A DNA stretch of 64,000 bases from the NCBI GenBank assembly GCA_007120035.1, contig SKON01000222.1, positions 1 to 64,000 of the forward strand. Reading direction: 5' to 3'. Under the pieces are notes generated by a model that saw only the letters and a list, made by a program, of their open reading frames with translations, was not told the DNA's origin and did not search any database. Shown here one piece after another: positions 42,202-51,630 of the stretch; the first letter of the stretch is position 1; each line of letters starts with the position of its first letter. Both the position numbers and the translations under genes were made by a program. Source of the stretch: Myxococcales bacterium (lineage in GTDB: Bacteria; Myxococcota_A; Bradymonadia; Bradymonadales; Bradymonadaceae).

Positions 42202-43242
42202 TCACCGCCGATACACCACCAACAAATCGGGCCGATCCGTAATGATCCCATCCACCCCCAACCGGATCAGCCGCTCCATCTCCGCCGGGTCGTTCACCGT
42301 CCAGGGGATCACCTGCAACCCCGCGTCCTGGGCCGCCGCCACGGTCTCCTCCGTGACCAGCCGGGCCCGGGGCGACCACACCGACACGCCCCGGTCCCGG
42401 AACTCCTCAAAGGGCGTCTCGATCTCCCGGTCCAGGGCCACCAGCGTCAGCCAGGGGGCGATCGACCGGGCCGCCCACAGCGACCGATGATCGAAGCTCT
42501 GGAGCATCACCCGCTCCTCCATCCCGTGGGCCTCCACGGCCTCCACGAACTGCCTCTCGAAGACCCCTGGCTCCTCCCCGTCGAACCCGTCGTCGATGAA
42601 GTCCGGCCGGTCCTCGACCCGCTTCGTCTCCAGGTTGAACATCACCCGGGCGGCGTTCTCACGCTGTTCCGCGGTCTTCTCCGGGCTCTCGGCATACTCG
42701 GCGACGAACTCGAAGATCTCCTCCAGCGTCACGATCCGGAACTCGTCACCCGCCAGCTCCGTGGGCAACGCCGCCTGGTCGGGAAACCGCTCCACGTCGG
42801 GGTTTCGATCGCAGATGTACCGAGACAACTGCTCCGCCGTCAGGCTCCGCACCCGAAGATCCTCGTGCATCGGCGGCAGCTCGTCGGGGTCCGGCAGCCC
42901 TTCTTCCCCCTCGGGCACCCGACACAGCGACGCGTCCAGGTAGGGGTCATGCCAGGCCACCACCCAATCATCGGCGCTTAAGTGAAAGTCGATCTCCAGA
43001 GTGTCCACCAGGAGATCCAACGCCACCTCCAACGACGGCAACGTGTTCTCCGGCGACAACCCTCGAGCCCCCCGATGGCCCTGCACGTCAAACCCCTCGG
43101 GCAAAACGATCTCCTCGTCCACCTCCCCCTCCTCTCTCTTCTCGGGCGCCTCGAGCTCCTCAGCGGGCGCCTCCTCGGTCTCCGGTGCCGTCCGGCACCC
43201 CACCATCAACCCCACCAACACCAACCACCCCAATACCTTCAT
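42202..43242 (-). CDS. Glycerophosphodiester phosphodiesterase lipoprotein
   Basis: 346 residues with lipobox LMVGC (Cys 16) and an acidic linker. The GDPD domain shows QGHRGARGLSPENT, then LEIDFHLSADDWVVAWHDP, giving the catalytic His-Glu-Asp-His set, and ends with GLQVIPWTVNDPAEM and GVDGIITDRPDLL. It hydrolyses glycerophosphodiesters to glycerol-3-phosphate and an alcohol, here at the envelope. It overlaps the AbgT-type transporter gene by four bases (ATGA) and is the last gene of a three-gene operon. 225 bases separate its end from the small membrane protein gene, with no gene seen there. Confidence 0.92.
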   Translation of the reverse strand: MKVLGWLVLVGLMVGCRTAPETEEAPAEELEAPEKREEGEVDEEIVLPEGFDVQGHRGARGLSPENTLPSLEVALDLLVDTLEIDFHLSADDWVVAWHDPYLDASLCRVPEGEEGLPDPDELPPMHEDLRVRSLTAEQLSRYICDRNPDVERFPDQAALPTELAGDEFRIVTLEEIFEFVAEYAESPEKTAEQRENAARVMFNLETKRVEDRPDFIDDGFDGEEPGVFERQFVEAVEAHGMEERVMLQSFDHRSLWAARSIAPWLTLVALDREIETPFEEFRDRGVSVWSPRARLVTEETVAAAQDAGLQVIPWTVNDPAEMERLIRLGVDGIITDRPDLLVVYRR

Positions 43243-44822
43243 TCCAACACTCCCGGATCATAGAACGCGTCCACCCCGGGCCCCAAGGGCAGCCCCAGCA
43301 AGATGAACACGATGAAGAGCAGCGACCAGGCGATCCCCAACGCCACCGAGTAGGGCAGCATCACCGTCAAGATCGTCCCGATCTGGATATCCTTCACGTA
43401 CCTCTGGGCGAACACGATGATGATCGGCAGGTAGGGCATCAGCGGCGTGATGATATTCGTCACCGAGTCGCCCACCCGATAGGCCGCCTGCGTGGCCTCC
43501 GGGCTCAACCCCATCATCATCAACATGGGCACAAAGATCGGCGCCATAAACGCCCACTTCGCGCTGGCGCTCCCCACGAAGAGGTTCAGGACGCCGGCGA
43601 CCACCATGAACGCGAGCAAGAGGGTGATCCCCTCTAACCCGATCTGCTCCAACATCTCGGCCCCACGCACCGCCGTGACCACCCCGATATTCGACCAGTT
43701 GAAGTACTCCACGAACTGCCCCGCCACGAAGGCCAGCACGATATAGGCACCCATGGTCCCCATCGTCGCCGACGCCATCTTCGCCACGTCCTTATCGCTC
43801 TTGATCGTCTTGTTCAGGATCCCGTACACGATCCCGGGGATCATGAAGAGCAGGGCCACCAACACCTCGACGCTGTCGAAGTAGGACCGGAGCTGGTTCA
43901 CCGCCGGCTCCCCGGGCTCGATGGGATCCCGCAGGGGCGATCCCGACCAGATCCCCAGAAACGCGATCCCCGCCGCCACCACCAACCCCACCGCAAACGC
44001 GGCGAAGAAGTGCTTCCGCTCCTGGCCCGTCGGCTTCGTCGGCTCCTCGAGCTTCTCCCCGGCCTGCGAGGGATCCCAATCCCCCAGCATGGGCTCCACG
44101 ATCTTTGTCGTCACCACGGTCCCCACGACGGTCACCAGGATCGTCGACACCACCAGGAAGAAGTAATTCGCCGTGGCGTCCACGTGATAGGTGGGATCCA
44201 ACATCTGGGCGGCCTGCCCCGTGAGCCGCGCCAGCATCGGGTCCAACCCGGTGATCAACAGGTTCGCGCTGAACCCACCGCTGACCCCGGCGTAGGCCGC
44301 CGCCAACCCCGCGATGGGGTGGCGCCCCAGGCCGGCGAAGATCAACGCCCCCAGCGGCGTCAACACGATATACCCCGCGTCGGCCACCATGGAGCTCATC
44401 ACGCAGGCGAACACCAGGGTCGCCGTGATCAGGCTCGGCGGTACCGACGACACCACGATCCGCAACCCCATAGTCACGAACCCGGTCCGCTCGGCGATCC
44501 CGATCCCGATCATCACCGTCAGCACCGGCCCCAGGGGCGCAAACCCGATGAAGTTGTCGATGGCGCTCAGGAACATCCACCGGATGCCCTCCCAACTCAG
44601 CAGGCTCTGCACCGTGTGATGCTGCTCGTGGGGCGTCCCCTCCAACACGGACACCTCGGTGCCCACCAGGATCGCCGACACCACCACCACCAGCGCCGCC
44701 ATCAGCGCGAAGAGCGTCAGCGGGTCCGGCAGCCGGTTGCCGATCTCGGCGATCTTCTGCAGCAACCGGACGATGAACCCCTCCTTCTTCTCCCCTTTCG
44801 CCTCCTCCCTGGTCTCACTCAT
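43239..44822 (-). CDS. AbgT-family transporter
   Basis: 527 residues with many hydrophobic segments. The family is recognised by IGNRLPDPLTLFALMA, FAPLGPVLTVMIGIGIAERTG (in parts), ACVMSSMVADAGYIVLTPL, GVSGGFSANLL, GSASAKWAFMAPIFVPM and GDSVTNIITPLMPYLP. AbgT proteins import p-aminobenzoyl-glutamate or export antifolates. ATG at 44822 (MSETREE) overlaps the M23 gene stop by eight bases, so the two are coupled; the frame upstream to 44873 is inside that gene. Its partner genes, a murein peptidase and a GDPD, do not belong to folate metabolism, so the transported compound is open. Confidence 0.93.
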   Translation of the reverse strand: MSETREEAKGEKKEGFIVRLLQKIAEIGNRLPDPLTLFALMAALVVVVSAILVGTEVSVLEGTPHEQHHTVQSLLSWEGIRWMFLSAIDNFIGFAPLGPVLTVMIGIGIAERTGFVTMGLRIVVSSVPPSLITATLVFACVMSSMVADAGYIVLTPLGALIFAGLGRHPIAGLAAAYAGVSGGFSANLLITGLDPMLARLTGQAAQMLDPTYHVDATANYFFLVVSTILVTVVGTVVTTKIVEPMLGDWDPSQAGEKLEEPTKPTGQERKHFFAAFAVGLVVAAGIAFLGIWSGSPLRDPIEPGEPAVNQLRSYFDSVEVLVALLFMIPGIVYGILNKTIKSDKDVAKMASATMGTMGAYIVLAFVAGQFVEYFNWSNIGVVTAVRGAEMLEQIGLEGITLLLAFMVVAGVLNLFVGSASAKWAFMAPIFVPMLMMMGLSPEATQAAYRVGDSVTNIITPLMPYLPIIIVFAQRYVKDIQIGTILTVMLPYSVALGIAWSLLFIVFILLGLPLGPGVDAFYDPGVLE

Positions 44823-46257
44823 CGGAATCGCTCTCCTCAGTCCTGGCCTGGGCCTGCAAGGCCGCCGGGGCATGCTCCGCCAGCGCCCCCTCCAACTTCT
44901 CCGTCACCGACACCACCCCTTCCTTGAACCGCTCCAGCTCGGCGCCCCGCAACGGATCCCCGCTGGTGCTATCCACCCGCAGGGGATCGATATGGCGCCC
45001 GTTGTGCAACATCTCGTAGTGAAGATGAGGCCCCGTGGTGTTCCCCGTGTTCCCCGACAACGCCACGATCTGCCCCTGCCGGACCCTTGCGCCGGCCCGC
45101 ACCCCCTGCCCAAACCGCGACAAGTGAGCGTATCGGGTCTCATAGCCACCGCTATGACGCAGGATCAACAGCTTCCCGTACCCTCCTCGCCAGCCGGCGA
45201 ACGCCACGGTCCCGTCGGCCACGGCCTGCACCCGGGTCCCCACGGGCGCCCCGTAGTCCACCCCGTTATGCATCCGGGTGTTCCCCGAGATCGGGTGCAC
45301 CCGCCGGCCAAACCGACTCGTCACCCGGGTGACCTCCAGGGGAGACCGCAAGAACTGCCGCTGCAGGCTGTCTCCGTCGGCCGCGAAGTACCCGCTCTCG
45401 TCGTCGCTTTCCCAATAGAAGGCCCGCTGGTTGGCCTGCTCCCCCGTGTACTGCGCCGCTAACACTCGCCCGTACCGCAAGAACTCCCCGTCCAGGTAGA
45501 TCCGCTCGAAGACCATCGCGAAATGATCCCCCGACCGGGTCTCCACGTTGAAGTCGATCACGTACTGAAACACCGTCATGAACCGGTGCGCCAGCACCCC
45601 GCTCTCCCCGGTGGCCTCCAGGGCCAGCCAGAAGCTCGACTCGATGGTCCCGGCGATCGCCGCCTCCCGAACCTCGATCTCGATGTCCAACTTCTCCGTC
45701 TCATACTCCCCCTGACTCACCCGGGTCGTCACCCAGATGTTCTCCGGGGACGTCTCGTATCGCAGCTCCAGGATCCGCCCCTCCTCGTCGATCTCGGCCC
45801 GCCACTGATCGCCGGGACGGCTCCGCCGGAAGTTGAACTCCTCCCCCATAGCGTTCACCGAGAAGTGGATCGACGAGCTCGGCACCCCCCGGCCCTGCAA
45901 CGCCAAAAAGAGCGACTGGTCGGGCTCGAGCTCCCCGGCGAGCACCGCCGGAGCGCCTTCCTCCCAGACAGCCGTCAGGGCTTCCTGCTCCACCTCGGCG
46001 ACGAGCTCCGCCTCGGCCTCCCCGCTCTCCACGAACTCCTGGGCCAGGGCCAGCGACGCGTCCACCCGACTCCAGGCCTCCACGAACGCCAGGTCCCCGG
46101 GGTCCACCTCGTCGGGCTCTTCGCGGCCCCGACTGACGGCGAACGCCGCCACCAGCGCCAACGCCGTCACCCCCAGAACGATCAATGCTGTCTTCTTCGG
46201 CGAGCCTCCCCTGCGAGGCTGGCGCAATCCCTTTGCGGTCTGAAACCGACGCGTCAT
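44815..46257 (-). CDS. M23-family peptidoglycan endopeptidase
   Basis: 480 residues. One N-terminal membrane segment (TALIVLGVTALALVAAFAV) anchors it in the inner membrane. An extended beta-rich region (about 60-330) is followed by the LytM/M23 domain with RFGRRVHPISG, HNGVDYGAPVGT (first His and Asp of the zinc site), YAHLSRF, and HLHYE (last His pair); all zinc and catalytic residues are present, so it should cleave cross-linked peptide bonds in murein. ATG at 46257 has GAGGGA upstream. It starts the operon with the transporter and GDPD genes and is divergent from the M16 peptidase gene. Confidence 0.92.
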   Translation of the reverse strand: MTRRFQTAKGLRQPRRGGSPKKTALIVLGVTALALVAAFAVSRGREEPDEVDPGDLAFVEAWSRVDASLALAQEFVESGEAEAELVAEVEQEALTAVWEEGAPAVLAGELEPDQSLFLALQGRGVPSSSIHFSVNAMGEEFNFRRSRPGDQWRAEIDEEGRILELRYETSPENIWVTTRVSQGEYETEKLDIEIEVREAAIAGTIESSFWLALEATGESGVLAHRFMTVFQYVIDFNVETRSGDHFAMVFERIYLDGEFLRYGRVLAAQYTGEQANQRAFYWESDDESGYFAADGDSLQRQFLRSPLEVTRVTSRFGRRVHPISGNTRMHNGVDYGAPVGTRVQAVADGTVAFAGWRGGYGKLLILRHSGGYETRYAHLSRFGQGVRAGARVRQGQIVALSGNTGNTTGPHLHYEMLHNGRHIDPLRVDSTSGDPLRGAELERFKEGVVSVTEKLEGALAEHAPAALQAQARTEESDSDE

Positions 46258-46429
46258 AGATCCCTCGACTGCCAAGCTCGCGTCTTCATTGCCTGGGCCC
46301 ACCTTGCTTCCCCCGAGGCCGGGGCGTCAAGGCCCGGCGACAACCCCCGCCTTGCTTTCCTCCACGTCGGTGTCTAGATTCCCCCCTTTCCGGCGCCCTT
46401 CCTTCGCCACTGCCTCAAACGGAGACCAC

Positions 46430-49054
46430 GTGGAACCCATCCAATACCGCCTCGACAACGGAATGAAGGTCCTCCTCCTGCCCACCTCCACGGCCCCCGT
46501 GGTCGCCTGCAACGTCTGGGTCGGCGTCGGCAGCGCCGACGAGGAACCCCACGAGGCCGGCCTCGCCCACGTCCACGAGCACATGCTCTTCAAGGGCACC
46601 GAAGATCGGGGCGTCGGCGTCATCGCCCGGGACGTCGAGAGCGCCGGCGGCCACATCAACGCCTTCACCTCCTTCGATCAGACCTGCTACTACATCGTCT
46701 TGAGCAGCCGGTACTTCGACAGCGCTCTCGACATCCTCTCCGACGCCATCCGGCGCTCCTCCTTCGACGAAGACGAGCTCTCCCGGGAGCTCGAGGTGAT
46801 CCAGGAGGAGATCAAGCGCGGCGAGGACAACCCCGGCCGGGTCGTCTCCAAGATGATCTTCGAGACCGCCTTTCAGGAGCACCCCTATCGCCTCCCCATC
46901 ATCGGCACCAAAGAGTCCGTGGACTCCTTCACCCGGGACCACGTGGTCTCTTTCTTCCACAAGCACTATGTGCCGGAGAACATGACCGTGGTCCTCGTCG
47001 GCGACTTCGACGAGGCCGACGCCCGGGCCAAGGTGAACCACTACTTCGGCGATTTCCAGGGCGCACACGCCGAGCTGCCCCCTCGACCCGTCGAGCCCGC
47101 TCAGACCGCCACCCGGGCCGCGGTCCAGCAGAAAGAGATCCGCCAGAACCACCTCCGGGTCGCCTTCCACATCCCGGCGGTCCGCCACGAAGACATCCCG
47201 GCCCTCGACCTCCTCAGCATCATCCTCGGCTACGGCGACGCCTCCCACCTGGACCGCACCATCCAGCGGGAAGCCCAGCTCGTCACCTCCATCTTCGCTA
47301 CGGCCTACACCCCCAAAGAGCCGGGCCTCTTCCTCCTGGGCGCCGACTTCCAGGTCGACCCCGACCGCCCCGAGACCGCCCCGGCCGCCGTCCTCCAGCG
47401 GATCCTCGAGGAGACCTTCCGGTTCCGCCACGTCAAGCCCGGCGCCGTCGACCTGGAGCGAGGCCGAACTCTCCTGGAGAGCCAGGCCATCTACAGCAAG
47501 CAGACCATCGAGGGCCTGGCCATGAAGCTCGGCCACTACCAGATGGTCGCCGGGGACCCCGCCTTCGAAGCCCTCTACTACGAGGCCCTCCGACAGCTCA
47601 CCCCCGCCGACATTCGCCGCGTGGCCCGAACCTATCTGACCGCCGAGAACGCCACCGCTGTCCTCCTCCACCCCGTCGACGAAGACGCTGTGGACCAGGC
47701 CGATCTGGTGGCCGCCGTGCAGACCGCCAGCGACACCGCCGACTCCGAAGCGGTCACCAAGATCCCCGCTGTCAACGGCGACGGGTTCGTCCGCATCCCC
47801 ATCCCCGACGGGCCGATCCTGATCGTCCAGGAAGACCCCAGCGTCGAGACCTTCTCCATGCGGGCCATGTCTCTCGGCGGTCTCCGTTACGAGAGCTCCG
47901 AGACCGCCGGCGTCCACAAACTCCTCTCCCAGCTCATCACCTCCGGCACCCCCCGCCGCAGCGCCCTGGAGATCGCCGGCGAGGTGGAGTCCATGGCCGC
48001 CTCCATCGGCGGCATCGCCGGCCGGAACTCCTTTGGCCTCGCCATGACCGGCCTGACTCGGACCTTCGAACAATGCTTTGACGTCTTCGCTGACTGCGCC
48101 CTGGCGTCAAACCTCCCCGAGGACGAGATCCGTCGGGAACTACGGGTTCAATCCGAGCAGATCCGGTCCCGACAAGACCAGCTCGGCTCCGTAAGCTATG
48201 AGCAGTTCGCCGCGGCCTTCTTCAAGGGCCACCCCTACGAGCTTCCCCTCCTTGGCGACGAGCGCACCCTCCGGAACTTGGACCGAGATCGCCTCCTCAC
48301 CTACCTCTCCCCCCTGCAGGACCCCACCCGAATGGTCCTCGCCGTCGTCGGAAAGGTCGACGTCGAGGAAGTCGTCAATCACGTGGAGCGCCTCTTCGTC
48401 CGCCCTCACGCCACCTCCGAGGGGCCCCGCTCCGTGGCCGCCCCTCCCTTCCCCACCGAGCCGTCCCTGGTCGTCGGAGACCTCGAGAAGGAACAGGCCC
48501 ACGTGATCGTCGGCTTCCCCGGACCCACCCTCAAAGAAGACAAAAACTACGCCATGGATCTGGTGTACGCCGTCCTCTCCGGCCAGGGCGGCCGCCTCTT
48601 CTACGAACTCCGGGACCGCCAGAGCCTCGCCTACAGCGTCTTCGCCAGCATGGTCTCCGGCCTCGAGACCAGCTCCTTCACCATCCGCATCGGCACCAGC
48701 CCCGAAAAGATCGCCCAGGCGATCGAGGGGATCCGCGTCGAGGTCCAGAAGCTCCGCGACGGCTCCCTCACCGAAGAAGAGATCGAACGGGCCCGCCGAT
48801 ATCTCATCGGCAACCACGACATCGGCCTCCAACGCAGCTCCTCCCGGGCCATGTCCTTCGCCCTCGACGAGCTCTACGGCCTCGGGTTCAAGCGCTCCCT
48901 GGCCTACGGCGACACCATCGCCGAAATCACCCTCGACGATGTCCAGGCCGCCATCGACACCTACCTCAACCCTGACCACATGCTCGTCTCCGTGATCAAG
49001 CCACCCTCCATCACCGTCGACGCCGACGCCCTGGGGCTCACTATCCTCGCCTGA
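46430..49054 (+). CDS. M16-family zinc metalloprotease (two-half, pitrilysin type)
   Basis: 874 residues from GTG 46430, with GGAG six bases before it. The first half has the inverted zinc motif HVHEH (His 47, Glu 50, His 51) within GLAHVHEHMLFKGT and the third ligand region SRELEVIQEEIKRGEDNP. The second half starts near residue 440 (LIVQEDPSVETFSMRAM) and lacks HxxEH, as usual for the non-catalytic half that closes the chamber. No signal peptide is seen, so it is cytoplasmic or exported otherwise. The frame to 46289 is open but not preceded by a ribosome-binding site. It degrades small peptides, or perhaps processes exported peptides. Confidence 0.92.
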   Translation: MEPIQYRLDNGMKVLLLPTSTAPVVACNVWVGVGSADEEPHEAGLAHVHEHMLFKGTEDRGVGVIARDVESAGGHINAFTSFDQTCYYIVLSSRYFDSALDILSDAIRRSSFDEDELSRELEVIQEEIKRGEDNPGRVVSKMIFETAFQEHPYRLPIIGTKESVDSFTRDHVVSFFHKHYVPENMTVVLVGDFDEADARAKVNHYFGDFQGAHAELPPRPVEPAQTATRAAVQQKEIRQNHLRVAFHIPAVRHEDIPALDLLSIILGYGDASHLDRTIQREAQLVTSIFATAYTPKEPGLFLLGADFQVDPDRPETAPAAVLQRILEETFRFRHVKPGAVDLERGRTLLESQAIYSKQTIEGLAMKLGHYQMVAGDPAFEALYYEALRQLTPADIRRVARTYLTAENATAVLLHPVDEDAVDQADLVAAVQTASDTADSEAVTKIPAVNGDGFVRIPIPDGPILIVQEDPSVETFSMRAMSLGGLRYESSETAGVHKLLSQLITSGTPRRSALEIAGEVESMAASIGGIAGRNSFGLAMTGLTRTFEQCFDVFADCALASNLPEDEIRRELRVQSEQIRSRQDQLGSVSYEQFAAAFFKGHPYELPLLGDERTLRNLDRDRLLTYLSPLQDPTRMVLAVVGKVDVEEVVNHVERLFVRPHATSEGPRSVAAPPFPTEPSLVVGDLEKEQAHVIVGFPGPTLKEDKNYAMDLVYAVLSGQGGRLFYELRDRQSLAYSVFASMVSGLETSSFTIRIGTSPEKIAQAIEGIRVEVQKLRDGSLTEEEIERARRYLIGNHDIGLQRSSSRAMSFALDELYGLGFKRSLAYGDTIAEITLDDVQAAIDTYLNPDHMLVSVIKPPSITVDADALGLTILA

Positions 49055-49167
49055 TCCTTGACTTGCGATCCCACTTCGTGTCAACTCTCGGCAATCTCGC
49101 GGGTTGATTCCGCGTCTGTTTTCTGTTCTGGCTGGTTGTTGTGGAATGCCGGCACTTTGAGGGTTGC

Positions 49168-50349
49168 ATGTCGAAGGCCAACTTCGAGCTCCGTCTGGTT
49201 GAGACGCCCGGGGAGACACAAGGTAAAGAGGAGAGCCCTTCCTTAAGGGCCCTCCCCACGGGTGGTCCCATCGAGGTCGCCCCCACGGTTCGAGAACTCA
49301 CCCCCTATCAGGCCGTCAGCAGTCAGGCCGCCATCGAGTCCAGCCCCGACCACCAGACCAGCTTCAAGCTCGACTGGAACGAGGCCACCGTCGCCCCCAG
49401 CCCCCGGGTCAACGAGGCCATCGCCGCCTACCTCTCCGGGGACCGCAGCCTGAACTGGTATCCCCAGCTCGGCAGCACCGAGCTCATCGACGCCCTGACC
49501 GGCTACACCGGCGTCGACGCCGACCACCTCCTGGTCACCAACGGCAGCGACGACGGCCTCCATCTGATCTGCTCCACCTTCCTGGACGTCGGCGACGAGG
49601 TCGTGATCCCCGTCCCCACCTACAACCACTTCATGGTCTTCACCCGGAGCCGCGGCGCCCGCGTCAAGACCGTCTGTGGCGACGACCCCTTCACCCAGAA
49701 CCTCGACGAGATCCACCGGGCCGTCACCCCCGATACTCGACTCCTGTACCTGGTCAGCCCCAACAACCCCACGGGCGTCGTCTTCGGCCCCGACGTGGTC
49801 ACAGACTTCTGCGAGCGCTATCCCCGAACCCTGATCGTCGTCGATGAGGCTTACTTCGAGTTCGCTCAGGTCTCCAGCATCGGCCTCGTCCGGCGGTTCC
49901 CCAACTTGATCGTCACCCGGACCTTCTCCAAGGCTTTCGGGCTGGCCGGCCTCCGCGTCGGATACCTGGCCACGGACCCCACGCTCATCACCGGCCTTCG
50001 CCGGATCTACAACCCCAAGAGCGTCAACACCCTCGGACAGGTCGGCGCCACCGCCGCCCTCGGCGATCTCGACAGCCTCCACGAGTACCTTCAGGAGGTT
50101 CGGGACTCCAAAGAGATCCTCCGAGACTTCTTCGAGGATCGCCGCGTGGAGGCCCATATCACCTCCGCCAACTTCGTCGTCCTCCGCATGCCCGATCTCC
50201 CCACCACCCTTCAGTCCCTGGAAGATCGCGGCGTCTATGTCCGGGATCGCTCCAGCTATCCCGGACTCGATGGGTGCCTCCGGATGACCGTCGGCACTCG
50301 CGAGCAAACCCGACGCCTCCTGGCTCGAGTCGGCGACCTCTTCACCTGA
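49168..50349 (+). CDS. HisC-like aminotransferase (class I/II, PLP)
   Basis: 393 residues from ATG 49168 (GAGGG just before). After an extended N-terminus of about 50 residues come KLDWNEATVAPSPRV, YPQLGSTEL, VTNGSDDGLHLI, VVIPVPTYNHF, LVSPNNPTG, VVDEAYFEF and FSKAFGLAGLRVGY with the PLP lysine at Lys 255. This set is that of histidinol-phosphate aminotransferase. No other histidine genes are nearby, so it may act on histidinol phosphate, an aromatic amino acid or another substrate. The first 45 residues are unlike the family and may be poorly conserved. Confidence 0.85.
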   Translation: MSKANFELRLVETPGETQGKEESPSLRALPTGGPIEVAPTVRELTPYQAVSSQAAIESSPDHQTSFKLDWNEATVAPSPRVNEAIAAYLSGDRSLNWYPQLGSTELIDALTGYTGVDADHLLVTNGSDDGLHLICSTFLDVGDEVVIPVPTYNHFMVFTRSRGARVKTVCGDDPFTQNLDEIHRAVTPDTRLLYLVSPNNPTGVVFGPDVVTDFCERYPRTLIVVDEAYFEFAQVSSIGLVRRFPNLIVTRTFSKAFGLAGLRVGYLATDPTLITGLRRIYNPKSVNTLGQVGATAALGDLDSLHEYLQEVRDSKEILRDFFEDRRVEAHITSANFVVLRMPDLPTTLQSLEDRGVYVRDRSSYPGLDGCLRMTVGTREQTRRLLARVGDLFT

Positions 50350-50479
50350 CCCACAGTTTTTCTTGGCCCCGCCTCGATTCTGCCTTACCCTGAGGCGAGA
50401 CTGGTCTGCGGCGTCGATTGCGCTGCTCTGCGACCGTCTGTTAGAGTCGTGCGTCCCTCGGATCGCCCCCGAGACGCTG

Positions 50480-50508
50480 TTGACGGTCTGTGAGGCACGG
50501 CGTAACGT
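50480..50508 (+). promoter_or_regulatory. Predicted promoter for the FHA-PATAN/dnaB pair
   Basis: TTGACG (50480-50485) and TAACGT (50503-50508) are spaced by 17 bases in the 245-base gap after the aminotransferase gene. This leaves a leader of about 80 bases. The sequence TAACGTAGGGA recurs at 57792-57802, upstream of the Ig-like lipoprotein gene. Confidence 0.5.
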
Positions 50509-50594
50509 AGGGATAAGGTCGTCTGGAAAAATGTCCGGCTCCGCGAGTAGATGCTCGGTTCAGCTCACTTCGCGGCCGTTGAGGAGAGGTAAAA

Positions 50595-51626
50595 TTGAAT
50601 CGTTCCCAGACTGGCGGTTACGTCCTCAAATTCATCTCAGGAAAGTATCAGGGGGGTGAGTTCCCCCTGGAACTCGACTCCGAGATCGAGATCGGCCGCG
50701 GGGGTGAGCTGGATATGGTCCTCGTCGAGGACATGGTCTCCCGCCGTCATGCCCGGATCACCTCCTACAACGGCGAACTCTTCATCGAGGACTTCAAGAG
50801 CACCAACGGCACCTTCGTCAACGGCGAAAAGATCGAGAGCAAGGCTCGGATCAAAGAAGGCGATCGGATCCTGATCGGCACCAATATCATCAAGCTCGTC
50901 CACCGCGACCGCAACGTCGAGGACACGGGCCCCGAGCTTCACACCCCCGGCGCCGACTTCGGCGCCCCCGACGCTGCCCACGCCAGCCCCACAGACCCCC
51001 CGGGGTTCCGCGGACAGAACGGCGGCGGCCCCAACCGAACCATGGCCGCCCCTGCCGTCAACCGCACCATGGGCGGCACCCTCACGGGCTCCATCTCCGG
51101 CCTCATCGAAGAGGTTCCCCTGCCGGACCTCCTCCAGCTCTTCTCCACGAGCCGCAAGTCCGGCGTCCTGGTGATCATGAACGACGACGTCGGCAAGGTC
51201 TACTTGCGCCAGGGCCGCGTCTACTTCGCCACCATCAACGACGACCACGAGCTCGACCCCTACAAAGCCTTCTACCGCCTCATCGCCTGGCGAGAAGGCA
51301 CCTTCTCGCTCGAGCAGCCCACCGATGAGACCTTCGACAACGAGATCGACGAGTCCATCGAGTCCCTGATGATGGAGGGCATGCGGATCCTCGACGAGAT
51401 GATGAACCTCGGTCCCGACACCCCGGACCTCAAGGCATCCATCCGCGTCCCCCGGCCTCTGACCTCTCCTCTTCGAGACCTCGAGCCCGAACAGCTCGAC
51501 ACCTTCCAGGCGGCCCTCAACTACGACACCGTCTCCGATCTCTTGAACAAATCCGACGGCAATGACGTGGACACCATGAAGAACCTCACCCACCTCATCC
51601 GTAACGAGTACCTCCTGGCCGAGTGA
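50595..51626 (+). CDS. FHA-domain protein with PATAN (DUF4388) domain
   Basis: 343 residues from a TTG start: GAGGAGAGG lies six bases before it, stronger evidence than any nearby ATG. FHA domain at about 8-100 with IEIGRGGELDMVLVEDMVSR, RRHARI and STNGTFVNG, which bind phospho-threonine. A Pro/Gly linker with two NRTM motifs (possible phospho-threonine sites) leads to the PATAN region at about 160-255 (ISGLIEEVPLPDLLQLFSTS, GVLVIMNDDVGKVYLRQG, VYFATIND), common in Myxococcota signalling proteins. It probably links Ser/Thr kinase signals to another process. It starts upstream of dnaB, which follows four bases after it. Confidence 0.88.
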   Translation: MNRSQTGGYVLKFISGKYQGGEFPLELDSEIEIGRGGELDMVLVEDMVSRRHARITSYNGELFIEDFKSTNGTFVNGEKIESKARIKEGDRILIGTNIIKLVHRDRNVEDTGPELHTPGADFGAPDAAHASPTDPPGFRGQNGGGPNRTMAAPAVNRTMGGTLTGSISGLIEEVPLPDLLQLFSTSRKSGVLVIMNDDVGKVYLRQGRVYFATINDDHELDPYKAFYRLIAWREGTFSLEQPTDETFDNEIDESIESLMMEGMRILDEMMNLGPDTPDLKASIRVPRPLTSPLRDLEPEQLDTFQAALNYDTVSDLLNKSDGNDVDTMKNLTHLIRNEYLLAE

Positions 51627-51630
51627 CCCC

